Shown piece after piece: positions 34,011-45,806 of a stretch of DNA of 64,000 nt. Source of the stretch: Paulinella micropora (taxonomy: Eukaryota > Cercozoa > Imbricatea > Euglyphida > Paulinellidae); assembly GCA_019918135.1 (NCBI GenBank), contig WBZZ01003694.1, positions 123,501-187,500 on the forward strand, in the 5' to 3' direction. Each line of letters opens with the position of its first letter. Position 1 is the stretch's first letter. The translations under genes and the position numbers were made by a program. Under the pieces are notes generated by a model that was not told where the DNA came from, made no database searches, and saw only the letters and a program-made list of their open reading frames with translations.

Positions 34011-37000
34011 AATGAGAACAAAAACAAGACAAGTAAGCATGAAGTAAATAAGAGAGAGAAAGAATTACACGTAGATATAGTATTATATGAAGCTTACCCC
34101 AGAAAGTCAGACAAACCTAGAAAGATAGGAATCAAGCTTTTTCACTATGCCTGTGGGCATTATGGGTTAACAAAGATGCGCCTATTGGCAAAAATTTTGA
34201 ACATTAAGTTAGTTGGTGACGAGAGCGATGTGAGATTTTGCGAATCTTGCATGATAGGAAAGTCTAAACGTTTGCCACGTTTTGCAGTTAATACAATAGA
34301 AAGAGCCCAAAAGCCAGGTATAATTCTACACATAGACACATCAGGACCGTGGGCAACTAGATCAATAGGTGGTAAACGGTATAAATTTTCGGTCACCGAC
34401 GACTACTCACTGTTCATTCTTGACTTTTATTTAGCCCATAAGAATGAGTTTGTAGATTGCTTAAAACAAGCTGTAGCCTTTTATGAGAGACAGACAGGAA
34501 ACAAAGTAAAGGAAATTCGCGCAGATCAAGAATTCCATATTCCGGAGGAAGTCATTAAGTGGTGGAAAAATATTCGCTTTATTTGGAAAACCTCCGCGAC
34601 AAACGATAAAGACGGGAATCCTATTGCGGAAAAAGTGAATGATATTACGGCGGGGCCTGCACGAGCAATGAGATATCACGCTAAATTACCGCCGCAATTC
34701 TGGGCAGAATTAGAACACGCAGCAACAACCATTCACAACATACTACCAGCAATTCACGGGGAACGCAAAGGAATTTCGCCTTATGAGCAGCTGTTAGGTA
34801 GAAAACCAACACTCTTTCATTTAAAACCAATAGGATGTATGGGTGTGTTACATATACCTAAGACTAAAGTGCGGAAGGGAGAGTACAGAGGGAAAAAGGT
34901 GATGCTAGTAGGATATGATCTATTTCGGGAACTATACCGCGTATGGGATGGTAAGAAAATAATTTCCGGAGTGAGAGATGTGAGATTTAATATTCACAAA
35001 ATCGGTAAACAAGCTCATCCTCCTAAACTAGTGTCGTGGGATAATGATGACTCTGAGGGGGAGAATGAGAATGAGAGCGAGCAACCACACACATCTCCAC
35101 AAGCGTCACCACCCAATCACCACCCCAATCACCACCTCAATCACCTAAGTCACCGCACAACGTCAACAACGACCACCCAACAACACACTTTGATGAAGTT
35201 GAGGGGGAGACAGAGAATGTTGATATCGATGCGAATGAGAATGAGCATGAAAATGAGCATGTGGAGAAGAATACATTGGATCACAAACATACACGCCTAC
35301 ACACAAGTCCAGAGCCACATTATCCACAACAATTACCCCCAGAGCACAAGATCAAGCCACAAGAGCATACAAATGAACAAGATCCAACAGATCCACTAAA
35401 AATACATGAAAGAAGAGCATACGAAGAAAAATCACCACCATCTAAGGGATTAACGTGGGAGCAGAGTCAGAGAGTAACGGAGAGTAACATAATCCCCGGT
35501 AAAAGACAGCGCAAGGCAGTAGAGAGATTTACCCCTAGCAATGAGCCCAAGAGAGAAAAGAGAGAGGCTCAAGAGCTAATAGGTAAGGTAGTAAGAGTGC
35601 CCGCGCGTGCATGGGGAGATGGATGGGCGAAGAAAAAGTACGGTGAGGGATGGGAGAGCATAGTACGAGTAGGGGTAGTCAGCAGAGTGAGTGACCCCAG
35701 AGATAGACTCGTAGTAAGAGACAGACCTCAGCCCACCCACATAGTTAAGTTTGAAGACGAAGAAGAACGGATGTTGAATTCGGAAATCCTCAAATACTCC
35801 GTGAAAGATCCCGAATACCCGTTACAAAGTCCCGCTAATATGTTTTTATGCGATGACCGTATGGTGGCAGATGAGATTCGTGATTTTTATTTGTATGTAG
35901 ATATCAGAGTACCCAAAGATGTCATAGAGGAAGGTTTGACAGCTAAAGATGTTTTAGAGGGTATGAAAACAGAGCTAAAAGCTCTTCAATCCTTTAACAC
36001 ATACACATGGGTACCCCATAAGGAGGCAAGCAAGGCAGGAGTTAGTAAGATAGTTAGATTGACATGGGTTCACAAAGTAAAGTTAGATGAGAACGGGAAA
36101 AAGTTCATAAAGTCTCGTTTAGCTTTACGGGGAGATATGTTAGAACCCGGTGTTAGCTATAACCCAGATCAGCTCTTTGTTCCTTGCGCCGCGCACCATT
36201 CACTTTTATTTCTCGCCAAACTAGCTGCCTGGCACAAACACAAACTATACGGCATAGATTTTAAAAATGCATACCTAAATGCTCGTATGAATGACCCTGT
36301 TTATGCATATGCGCCAGAGAGTGTAGACAGAGAAGGGCATGAGGGGATGATATGGCGTATAGATGGTGCTTTATATGGTGCACCACAGGCAGGAAGAAGA
36401 TGGTATGAGATATTAGCACCCAAGTTAGAGGAGCTAGGTTTTAGGTTGCTAGATTCAGACTTATGTATGTTTGTAGAAAATGATAAAGCTTTGAGAGAGG
36501 CGATAGTAGGGATATTTCATGTTGATGACTTGTTGTTCACCGCACCAAACAAACAAGCATATGAGCGTTTTGCGTCCGCATTAGAAAAACATTTCCCGCT
36601 CAAAAGACTCGGTATTGCCCGTGAATTCAAAGGAATAGAGATAGAGCAATCGAACGGGAAAATAATTTTGCATCAGCGAAAATATCAGCAGCAGATACTA
36701 AAAGAGGTAGGCTACGATTCTGCTAAACCCGTTAGTACTCCAGCGCAAGAACATTTCACGGAACCGATGTCGGAATCAGCTAGCTTGCGAAAATTTTCAA
36801 TTCCTAGTCTAGTTGGTCGTTTGCTATTTCTCGCAAAGATGACAAGACCCGATATAGAACAAGCACTAAATTCGGCAAGTGTCATGCAAACTATCGATAA
36901 GGGAATAACTTATGCGATGTTAGGCAGAATCTTTCGTTATTTAGTTAACTCTTATCGAGGTTTAGCTTACCATGAGCCTAAGTCAGAGCAAGAAGGGCAA

Positions 37001-37480
37001 ACCTATCCAAAACTTTCCATGTGGCCCGACGCGGCTCACAAAGTTTGTAAGAAAACAGGGAAGTCCCGCACTGGATTCGTGATCCTATGGGGCAGCGATC
37101 CAGTTGCATGGTTATCAAAGCGACAGAGTCGCATCGCCCTGAGTTCCAATGATGCTGAAATATTTGCAGCAACTGAGTGCATTAGAGAGGGACTTGCACT
37201 AAAACACATTACACAAGAACTAAACATAGCCCAAAAGAGCCCGATAGAATTATTCGAGGATAACTCTCAAACAGTCTTAGCGGCAGAGAGGGGTATGTCA
37301 GGTAATAGAACTAAACACTTACCTTTAGAATTACACTTTATGCACCACCTACAGAGAGACGGTGAGATTAAGTTTGTAAAAGTAGGTACGAAGAAGCAGA
37401 TAGGTGATGTAATGACAAAATATTTACCGAAAGAACAATTCGAGTATTTACTTAACAAATTTACGGTAAAGCTCAAGTAA
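33969..37480 (+). pseudogene. pol: Pol (IN-RT-RNase H) of Copia unit 5, one-base loss
   Basis: Integrase HHCC finger: His 34143 and 34158, Cys 34239 and 34248. Catalytic residues: Asp 34335 (HIDTSGPW), Asp 34524 (RADQEF) and Glu 34629 (IAEKVND). One C is missing near 35108-35114 in a C-run within the Ser/Pro/Gln-rich linker; the frame then continues to TAA 37478-37480. After it come a Tudor-like region (VVRVPARAWGDGWAKKKYG...HIVKFEDEEE), RT (DFKNAYLNARM, LYGAPQAGRRWYE, FHVDDLLF with VDD at 36521-36529) and RNase H (WPDAAHK, SSNDAEIF, FEDNSQT). The order IN before RT defines the Copia group. The RT active site is preceded by His, not the usual Tyr. A single homopolymer indel could be a sequencing error, so the element may be active. 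Confidence 0.9.
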
Positions 37481-37566
37481 TTTCGGGATTTGCGTGTCCA
37501 CTCACCTATATTTGCTTTGAGTGTTTTGTGCAGTTTGTTGCTTGTTGCAGCAGCTTTGTTTTGCGC

Positions 37567-37662
37567 AGGGGTCAAGAGCCGTCGAGCCGAGGCTGGGTAG
37601 CCGACTGCCACGCGAGGCCGGCAGCCGCGAGGCTTTCCCTGGCTAACTTAGCAATTTAAATT
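37567..37662 (+). other. GC-rich 3'-UTR segment, upright state (unit 5)
   Basis: Same as unit 4. Confidence 0.75.
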
Positions 37663-37918
37663 CTTTCTATCATTCTTTCTGTCCTAGAATAGGAAATCTA
37701 AATTTTTTTTTTGATTTTGCTACCCTCTACGGGAAGCGCTTGCAAATTTTTGAACACATACATACTTCATACATGTTACTGCATGACTACACATATATAC
37801 ATACATAGAGGATGTGATGTAAATGGGAGTTGATATTTAACCTTCGGGTAACCCATAACTGATCCTCAACACTATTTTTTTCATATTTACACACTAATAT
37901 AGCCTATGACTTGCGACT

Positions 37919-37929
37919 AAGGGGAGCGT
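37919..37929 (+). promoter_or_regulatory. Polypurine tract (unit 5)
   Basis: AAGGGGAGCGT lies immediately upstream of the 3' LTR start TGTAATG. This is the expected plus-strand primer position; the same motif precedes each array LTR and the diverged LTR at 45494. Confidence 0.75.
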
Positions 37930-38235
37930 TGTAATGTACTACTAATACCCGTTACTCCACCTAGTCAATTTACCGGTAATTTGGATAGTCTTAGTCATAG
38001 GCAGGTTCATAGGCCGGACAGTTATTAATACCTTTATTACTGACAAGGACACTTTCTAGAGTATTCGCGAATCATAGTCTGGAATGCCTAGAATCAAATG
38101 AGTATTACCATTCTGTAAAGGTCATAACATCATAAATTTGTGTGACCCAAAGTCATTAAAAGTCTTTTCTTCGGTTATTCTTTACCCTTAGCGGGGTAGC
38201 TTCCCTAAACTCTGCGTTTGAGTGATAGATTACTT
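37930..38235 (+). repeat. LTR 5, shared by units 5 and 6
   Basis: Type B LTR, by eye identical to LTR 4. Confidence 0.85.
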
Positions 38236-38240
38236 TGGTT

Positions 38241-41236
38241 ATGAGCCTTGTCAAGGAGGCAAGCGTGCCAAAGCACGTATTGAGTCAAGTGCCCATATTC
38301 GAGGGCAACGACCAAAGCTTTTGGCCTTGGTCAAGCAAGTTTCAGAAGCACATGCAGGGGATATCTGTCCACGTGGCAGAGATGGTATCTGTGGCATTAG
38401 CCGACCCAGCTAAAGCCAAAAGGGATTTTCCTTACGACGAAGCAAGGGCTAAGACGGCAGAAGACTTAGAAGAGCCCGACACGCCCATAAGTGATAGTGA
38501 GGAAGATGAAGAGTCAGACACCTCTCAGAGAGGAAGACAGAGACCCCAGACAAAGAAAGAAGATATCAAACAGCCAGAAGGTTGGGATAAAATGACAGCA
38601 GAACAAAAGAGAGAGTGGAAAGAGAAAGAAGCAAGGAAAAAGAAAAGACAAAGTATGAAACAACACACAAGAAGAAAGACAGCTATCCGCAAAGAGAAGA
38701 AATATTATGAAAGGATGAAAACTTTGCAGTTATGTCTGTCTGTGGCTTTTTCCAAAGACAATGTATCTAATTTCCTGCGAACACAGAAGACGAAAGGACC
38801 CATTGAAGAGTTGATAGTAGTAAGAGATCAATGGGGAGGCATTTCCGGAGCAGGTAGGTACATGTTAGAGGAAGAGTTTGAGAGAACGAGACCAAGGGCA
38901 GGTCAGAGGTATGTAGACTGGCTAAATGAATTTCTCGCAAAGAAAATCCAGCTTGAAAGTTTACGTGGGGCGCCATTTTCCGATGAGGAAGCAAAGAGAA
39001 AGCTATTTAAGAAATTGCGCTACCATCCAGCTTTCGGGGATAAATTTCAGGTGGACCACTATGATCTCCCGGCCAGACTAAGACCAAATTTCTCGGAACT
39101 ATGCGAAGCATCTAGGAAAGATGGTTAATGTGGGAAGAAAAAGAAAGACGTAACAATTTCCGTGAGAGAAAAACTCAAATTCGCAAAGACAACAACAAGA
39201 AATCTCGGGATGGCAAGCAGCGGCAAGAGACCAATCTCCTGATGGATAATAAAGGGAAAAGGGGAGACAATAAACCGGGACCAAAGACAGCTCCAAACTG
39301 GACGCTCAAAGTCACGTGTTTCGGATGTGATGCCAAAGGCCATACCATGAGATATTGTCCGGTGATTTCGGAAAAGTTCCGCAAAGAAGGAAAATTAAAA
39401 CGGAATCAAACGGAAGACAAAGGCACGGAACAAGAAAAGAACGAACAAAAGAACAATTACAAAAACAAAAAGAAACCCTTTCATAAGAAAAAGAAAGCAC
39501 TCACTTTGATAACAACCGGCAACGACAAAAACGAAGACGAACAAAGTGACTCTGATACAAACGTTGCTTTAATCCATATGGGGAACACTTATGATAAGAG
39601 CGATGATGATGAGGAAGAAAGAGAAAGAGATGACGAGCAACCAAGCTCACCTCATCACAAATCTACAAGTCCCCAAGCCCTTTTGAACGATACAAAGACT
39701 ACACCTAGGGTAGGGAATAGACGTAGTGAGAGTGGAGAAGGACGGGAAGTGCGGTTAGTATCGGCCACCCTACGAGGTCCCTCCTCACTACGGGGAGAAG
39801 GCAAGGAAGAGCGGTTAGTATCCGCCACCCCACGATGTTCCCCAGTCACCCCTAACCCTAACGAAACTCCTTTGAGGCTTGAGAGTTCTTACGGAGTCAC
39901 GCCTGACACAAAATGTGCCGGAATAAACAGACGCAAAAAACCGTGTAATGTTTCCGTTGAAAAATCAAAAGGAAAAGGAATATACGCAAATCACGCGAAA
40001 CGATTATCTTATGCGAGGTACTGCGGATATCACGCCACACAAGACCCAGATTATCCGGAGTTGGATTTGTCGGTAAGTCCCGTGTTGCGTCCCCCCAAAT
40101 CTCCTTACTACCCAGACGAACGAGGTCTTAAAGCTGCGGCATTGGAAAAGTCTCATAAAATTACGCAAAGACTCGTTTTCGGGGAATTTGAAACTTTACG
40201 TGACACCAAAATTTCCACAAGTCCACAAGTCTCGCAAAATATTCCGCAACAACCACGCAAACATAATCCATTTTCTAGTCAGCGGACCGGCCAGAGCAGA
40301 GAAGGGAGAGAAGAGAGTGGAGTGGATGAGGGAGAGCAACGACTTGGGCCCACTTCTGTCAACAAGTTTGGCAACCAAATAGGTCCCACCTCACAACAAC
40401 TCCAAATCTCTAGTTCTAGACCAATCACAGCACTCCCACCAACACAGACAACAAACACGCAACCCATCAACCCTCCCGTCATAACCTTCAAAGATATAAA
40501 TGAAATAGCTAAAACGTTGATGAATGAGTGCGTGAGGGGAATGAATGGAGAAGTGATGCGTGTCGTGAGTGGCGAGCTAGAGAGAGATGACTTTTTGACT
40601 GACATAGTAAGAGCAATAGAAGGAGTGTACTTGGAGAGAGCAGTCAGACAGAGTCCCATCACTACACCTCCACAACTCACAGAAGAGGGACAAGGTGAGG
40701 GTAGAGGAGTCTCTGAGGGTGAACTAGAAACAGAGACAGAGACAGAAGGAGAGACAGAGCATGTACTGATACATGTGAGAAAAAGAGTGATGAAAAAGAG
40801 AGACATGACAGTACAGGATAGTGGAGCAAGCACAGACATATCATGCAGAGAAGACAGATTGACGGATGTCGATGAGATAGACCCGGTAGAACTACTGACA
40901 GGTAATGGAGAAAGGGAGTTGAGTAAGTCAGGAAGAGCTAGGCTGACTGTGATAGATGGGAAAGGAAGGCCTAGAGCAGTAGAAAAGAAGATGTTACTCG
41001 ACACTACCTTACCAGTTAGCATAGTCTCTACAGGACAGATGGACCACAGACACAACAGATCAGTCATCCACCAAAACGGACAGTTAGTAATACTCAAACA
41101 CCCCATCCACATTAACGAGAGTGACATATTAGTAAGGGGAAGATTAACTAAGAGTATGATATATAGATGGGATGACGAATATGATGAACCATTGAAAGTC
41201 AACGAAAGATATGATCCTTTCGCAACAAGGGGGTAG
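38241..41236 (+). pseudogene. gag: Gag-protease of Copia unit 6, one frameshift
   Basis: Starts at ATG 38241. One G is missing near 39113 (TCTAGGAAAG versus TCTAGGGAAAG), ending the first frame near 39128. From there a 702-codon frame, including the CCHC knuckle, the second Cys/His cluster and protease DSGAS, runs unbroken to TAG 41234-41236. It lacks both A-type stops. One base from intact; the loss is private to this copy. Confidence 0.87.
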
Positions 41237-44200
41237 AAGGGGAGGGAAGCCCCACAAATGAGAACAAAAACAAGACAAGTAAGCATGAAGTAAATAAGAG
41301 AGAGAAAGAATTACACGTAGATATAGTATTATATGAAGCTTACCCCAGAAAGTCAGACAAACCTAGAAAGATAGGAATCAAGCTTTTTCACTATGCCTGT
41401 GGGCATTATGGGTTAACAAAGATGCGCCTATTGGCAAAAATTTTGAACATTAAGTTAGTTGGTGACGAGAGCGATGTGAGATTTTGCGAATCTTGCATGA
41501 TAGGAAAGTCTAAACGTTTGCCACGTTTTGCAGTTAATACAATAGAAAGAGCCCAAAAGCCAGGTATAATTCTACACATAGACACATCAGGACCGTGGGC
41601 AACTAGATCAATAGGTGGTAAACGGTATAAATTTTCGGTCACCGACGACTACTCACTGTTCATTCTTGACTTTTATTTAGCCCATAAGAATGAGTTTGTA
41701 GATTGCTTAAAACAAGCTGTAGCCTTTTATGAGAGACAGACAGGAAACAAAGTAAAGGAAATTCGTCGCAGATCAAGAATTCCATATTCCGGAGGAAGTC
41801 ATTAAGTGGTGGAAAAATATTCGCTTTATTTGGAAAACCTCCGCGACAAACGATAAAGACGGGAATCCTATTGCGGAAAAAGTGAATGATATTACGGCGG
41901 GGCCTGCACGAGCAATGAGATATCACGCTAAATTACCGCCGCAATTCTGGGCAGAATTAGAACACGCAGCAACAACCATTCACAACATACTACCGGCAAT
42001 TCACGGGGAACGCAAAGGAATTTCGCCTTATGAGCAGCTGTTAGGTAGAAAACCAACACTCTTTCATTTAAAACCAATAGGATGTATGGGTGTGTTACAT
42101 ATACCTAAGACTAAAGTGCGGAAGGGAGAGTACAGAGGGAAAAAGGTGATGCTAGTAGGATATGATCTATTTCGGGAACTATACCGCGTATGGGATGGTA
42201 AGAAGATAATTTCCGGAGTGAGAGATGTGAGATTTAATATTCACAAAATCGGTAAACAAGCTCATCCTCCTAAACTAGTGTCGTGGGATAATGATGACTC
42301 TGAGGGGGAGAATGAGAATGAGAGCGAGCAACCACACACATCTCCACAAGCGTCACCACCCCAATCACCACCCCAATCACCACCTCAATCACCTAAGTCA
42401 CCGCACAACGTCAACAAAGACCACCCAACAACACACTTTGATGAAGTTGAGGGGGAGACAGAGAATGTTTATATCGATGCGAATGAGAATGAGCATGAAA
42501 ATGAGCATGTGGAGAGGAATACATTGGATCACAAACATACACGCCTACACACAAGTCCAGAGCCACATTATCCACAACAATTACCCCCAGAGCACAAGAT
42601 CAAGCCACAAGAGCATACGAATGAACAAGATCCAACAGATCCACTAAAAATACATGAAAGAAGAGCATACGAAGAAAAATCACCACCATCTAAGGGATTA
42701 ACGTGGGAGCAGAGTCAGAGAGTAACGGAGAGTAACATAATCCCCGGTAAAAGACAGCGCAAGGCAGTAGAGAGATTTACCCCTAGCAATGAGCCCAAGA
42801 GAGAAAAGAGAGAGGCTCAAGAGCTAATATGTAAGGTAGTAAGAGTGCCCGCGCGTGCATGGGGAGATGGATGGGCGAAGAAAAAGTACGGTGAGGGATG
42901 GGAGAGCATAGTACGAGTAGGGGTAGTCAGCAGAGTGAGTGACCCCAGAGATAGACTCGTAGTTAGAGACAGACCTCAGCCCACCCACATAGTTAAGTTT
43001 GAAGACGAAGAAGAACGGATGTTGAATTCGGAAATCCTCAAATACTCCGTGAAAGATCCCGAATACCCGTTACAAAGTCCCGCTAATATGTTTTTATGCG
43101 ATGACCGTATGGTGGCAGATGAGATTCGTGATTTTTATTTGTATGTAGATATCAGAGTATCCAAAGATGTCATAGAGGAAGGTTTGACAGCTAAAGATGT
43201 TTTAGAGGGTATGAAAACAGAGCTAAAAGCTCTTCAATCCTTTAACACATACACATGGGTACCCCATAAGGAGGCAAGCAAGGCAGGAGTTAGTAAGATA
43301 GTTAGATTGACATGGGTTCACAAAGTAAAGTTAGATGAGAATGGGGAAAAGTTCATAAAGTCTCGTTTAGCTTTACGGGGAGATATGTTAGAACCCGGTG
43401 TTAGCTATAACCCAGATCAGCTCTTTGTTCCTTGCGCCGCGCACCATTCACTTTTATTTCTCGCCAAACTAGCTGCCTGGCACAAACACAAACTATACGG
43501 CATAGATTTTAAAAATGCATACCTAAATGCTCGTATGAATGACCCTGTTTATGCATATGCGCCAGAGAGTGTAGACAGAGAAGGGCATGAGGGGATGATA
43601 TGGCGTATAGATGGTGCTTTATATGGTGCACCACAGGCAGGAAGAAGATGGTATGAGATATTAGCACCCAAGTTAGAGGAGCTAGGTTTCAGGTTGCTAG
43701 ATTCAGACTTATGTATGTTTGTAGAAAATGATAAGCTTTGAGAGAGGCGATAGTAGGGATATTTCATGTTGATGACTTGTTGTTCACCGCACCAAACAAA
43801 CAAGCATATGAGCGTTTTGCGTCCGCATTAGAAAAACATTTCCTGCTCAAAAGACTTGGTATAGCCCGTGAATTCAAAGGAATAGAGATAGAGCAATCGA
43901 ACGGGAAAATCATTTTGCATCAGCGAAAATATCAGCAGCAGATACTAAAAGAGGTAGGTTACGATTCTGCTAAACCCGTCAGTACTCCAGCGCAAGAACA
44001 TTTCACGGAACTGTCGGAATCAGCTAGCTTGCGAAAATTTTCAATTCCTAGTCTAGTTGGTCGTTTGCTATTTCTCGCAAAGATGACAAGACCCGATATA
44101 GAACAAGCACTAAATTCGGCAAGTGTCATGCAAACTATCGATAAGGGAATAACTTATGCGATGTTAGGCAGAATCTTTCGTTATTTAGTTAACTCTTATC

Positions 44201-44724
44201 GAGGTTTAGCTTACCATGAGCCTAAGTCAGAGCAAGAAGGGCAAACCTATCCAAAACTTTCCATGTGGCCCGATGCGGCTCACAAAGTTTGTAAGAAAAC
44301 AGGGAAGTCCCGCACTGGATTCGTGATCCTATGGGGCAGCGATCCCGTTGCATGGTTATCAAAGCGACAGAGTCGCATCGCCCTGAGTTCCAATGATACT
44401 GAAATATTTGCAGCAACTGAGTGCATTAGAGAGGGACTTGCACTAAAACACATTACACAAGAACTAAACATAGCCCAAAAGAGCCCGATAGAATTATTCG
44501 AGGATAACTCCCAAACAGTCTTAGCGGCAGAGAGGGGTATGTCAAGTAATAGAACTAAACACTTACCTTTAGAATTACACTTTATGCACCACCTACAGAG
44601 AGACGGTGAGATTAAGTTTGTAAAAGTAGGTACGAAGAAGCAGATAGGTGATGTAATGACAAAATATTTACCGAAAGAACAATTCGAGTATTTACTTAAC
44701 AAATTTACGGTAAAGCTCAAGTAA
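41215..44724 (+). pseudogene. pol: Pol (IN-RT-RNase H) of Copia unit 6, two frameshifts
   Basis: Two lesions, each shared with another unit. The extra G near 41767, as in unit 4, disrupts the second integrase Asp motif. The missing A near 43735, as in units 2 and 3, falls before RT FHVDD. Between them the frame is open (from at least 41882 to 43741), and after the second it is open to TAA 44722-44724. Carrying a B-block lesion and an A-block lesion in one gene supports recombination between the two haplotypes. A private GGT-to-TGT change near 42829 gives Cys for Gly in the Tudor-like linker (LIGKVV to LICKVV). Confidence 0.85.
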
Positions 44725-44810
44725 TTTCGGGATTTGCGTGTCCACTCACCTATATTTGCTTTGAGTGTTTTGTGCAGTTTGTTGCTTGTTGCAATAGCTT
44801 TGTTTTGCGC

Positions 44811-44906
44811 AGGGGTCAAGAGCCGTCGAGCCGAGGCTGGGTAGCCGACTGCCACGCGAGGCCGGCAGCCGCGAGGCTTTCCTTGGCTAACTTAGCCATT
44901 TAAATT
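44811..44906 (+). other. GC-rich 3'-UTR segment, upright state (unit 6)
   Basis: Same as unit 3. Confidence 0.75.
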
Positions 44907-45173
44907 CTTTCTATCATTCTTTCTGTCCTAGAATAGGAAATCTAAATTTTTTTTTTTTTTTTTGCTACCCTCTACGGGAAGCGCTTGCAAATTTTTGAAC
45001 ACATACATACTTCATACATGTTACTGCATGACTACACATATATACATACATAGAGGATGTGATGTAAATGGGAGTTGATATTTAACCTTCGGGTAACCCA
45101 TAATTGATCCTCAACACTATTTTTTCATATTTACACACTAATATAGCCTATGACTTGCGACTAAGGGGAGCGT

Positions 45174-45483
45174 TGTAATGTACTACTAATACCCGTTACT
45201 CCACCTAGACAATTTACCGGTAATTTGGATAGTCTTAGTCATAGGCAGGTTCATAGGCCGGACAGTTATTAATACCTTTATTACTGACAAGGACACTTTC
45301 TAGAGTATTCGCGAATCATAGTCTGGAATGCCTAGAATCAAATGAGTATTACCATTCTGTAAAGGTCATAACATCATAAATTTGTGTGACCCAAAGTCAT
45401 TAAAAGTCTTTTCTTCGGTTATCAGGCTATACCCTTAGCGGGGTAGCTTCCCTAAACTCTGCGTTTGAGTGATAGATTACTTT
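45174..45483 (+). repeat. LTR 6, right end of the array
   Basis: Type A LTR. Its end (GATTACTTTGG) runs directly into GGGGAGCGT, the polypurine tract of a second, diverged LTR, instead of host DNA or an internal region. Confidence 0.85.
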
Positions 45484-45794
45484 GGGGGAGCGTTGTAATG
45501 TACTATTAACAACCGTTACTGCACTAGTCAATTTACCGGTAATTTGGATAGTCTTAGTGATATACAGGTTCATAGGCAGGAGAGTGATTAATACCTTTAT
45601 TACTGACAAGGACACTTTCTAGATTCGCGAATCATAGTCTGGAATGCCTAGAATCAAATGAGTATTACCATTCTGTCAATTAAGGTAATAACATTTTGTG
45701 ACCCAAAATTATTAAAAGTCTTTTCCGAGGCTTCGGTTATTGTTTACCCTTAGCGAGGTAGCTTCCCTAAACTCTGCGTTTGAGAGATAGATTC
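45484..45794 (+). repeat. Diverged related LTR with its polypurine tract
   Basis: GGGGGAGCGT followed by TGTAATGTACTATTAAC and about 300 bases alignable to the array LTR with many substitutions and small indels, ending near GATAGATT. It looks like the 3' LTR of an older subfamily member whose interior is gone. Confidence 0.8.
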
Positions 45795-45806
45795 CGTTGC
45801 AATGCG

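Larger units (their letters stand above)
30683..38235 (+). mobile_element. Copia array unit 5, least damaged copy
   Basis: B-type throughout, from LTR 4 to LTR 5. Gag-protease is open and pol has a single one-base loss. No env-like frame exists between pol and the 3' LTR. Best reference copy for the family. Confidence 0.92.
37930..45483 (+). mobile_element. Copia array unit 6, B-to-A recombinant
   Basis: Starts with a B-type LTR and B-type gag (CAA, not the A stop). It switches to A-type between about 42,060 (ACACTCTTTC, B) and 42,415 (AACAAAGACC, A), and ends with an A-type LTR. Its 3' end matches unit 3 (SSNDTE, SSNRTK, long T-run). Confidence 0.85.

Noticed and set aside
1925..45483. Array as a pure assembly duplication
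   Set aside because: Units have private indels, two LTR types, two states of an inverted segment and an older unit 1. A collapsed or duplicated contig would give identical copies. A mis-join of real copies remains possible and is listed as a check.
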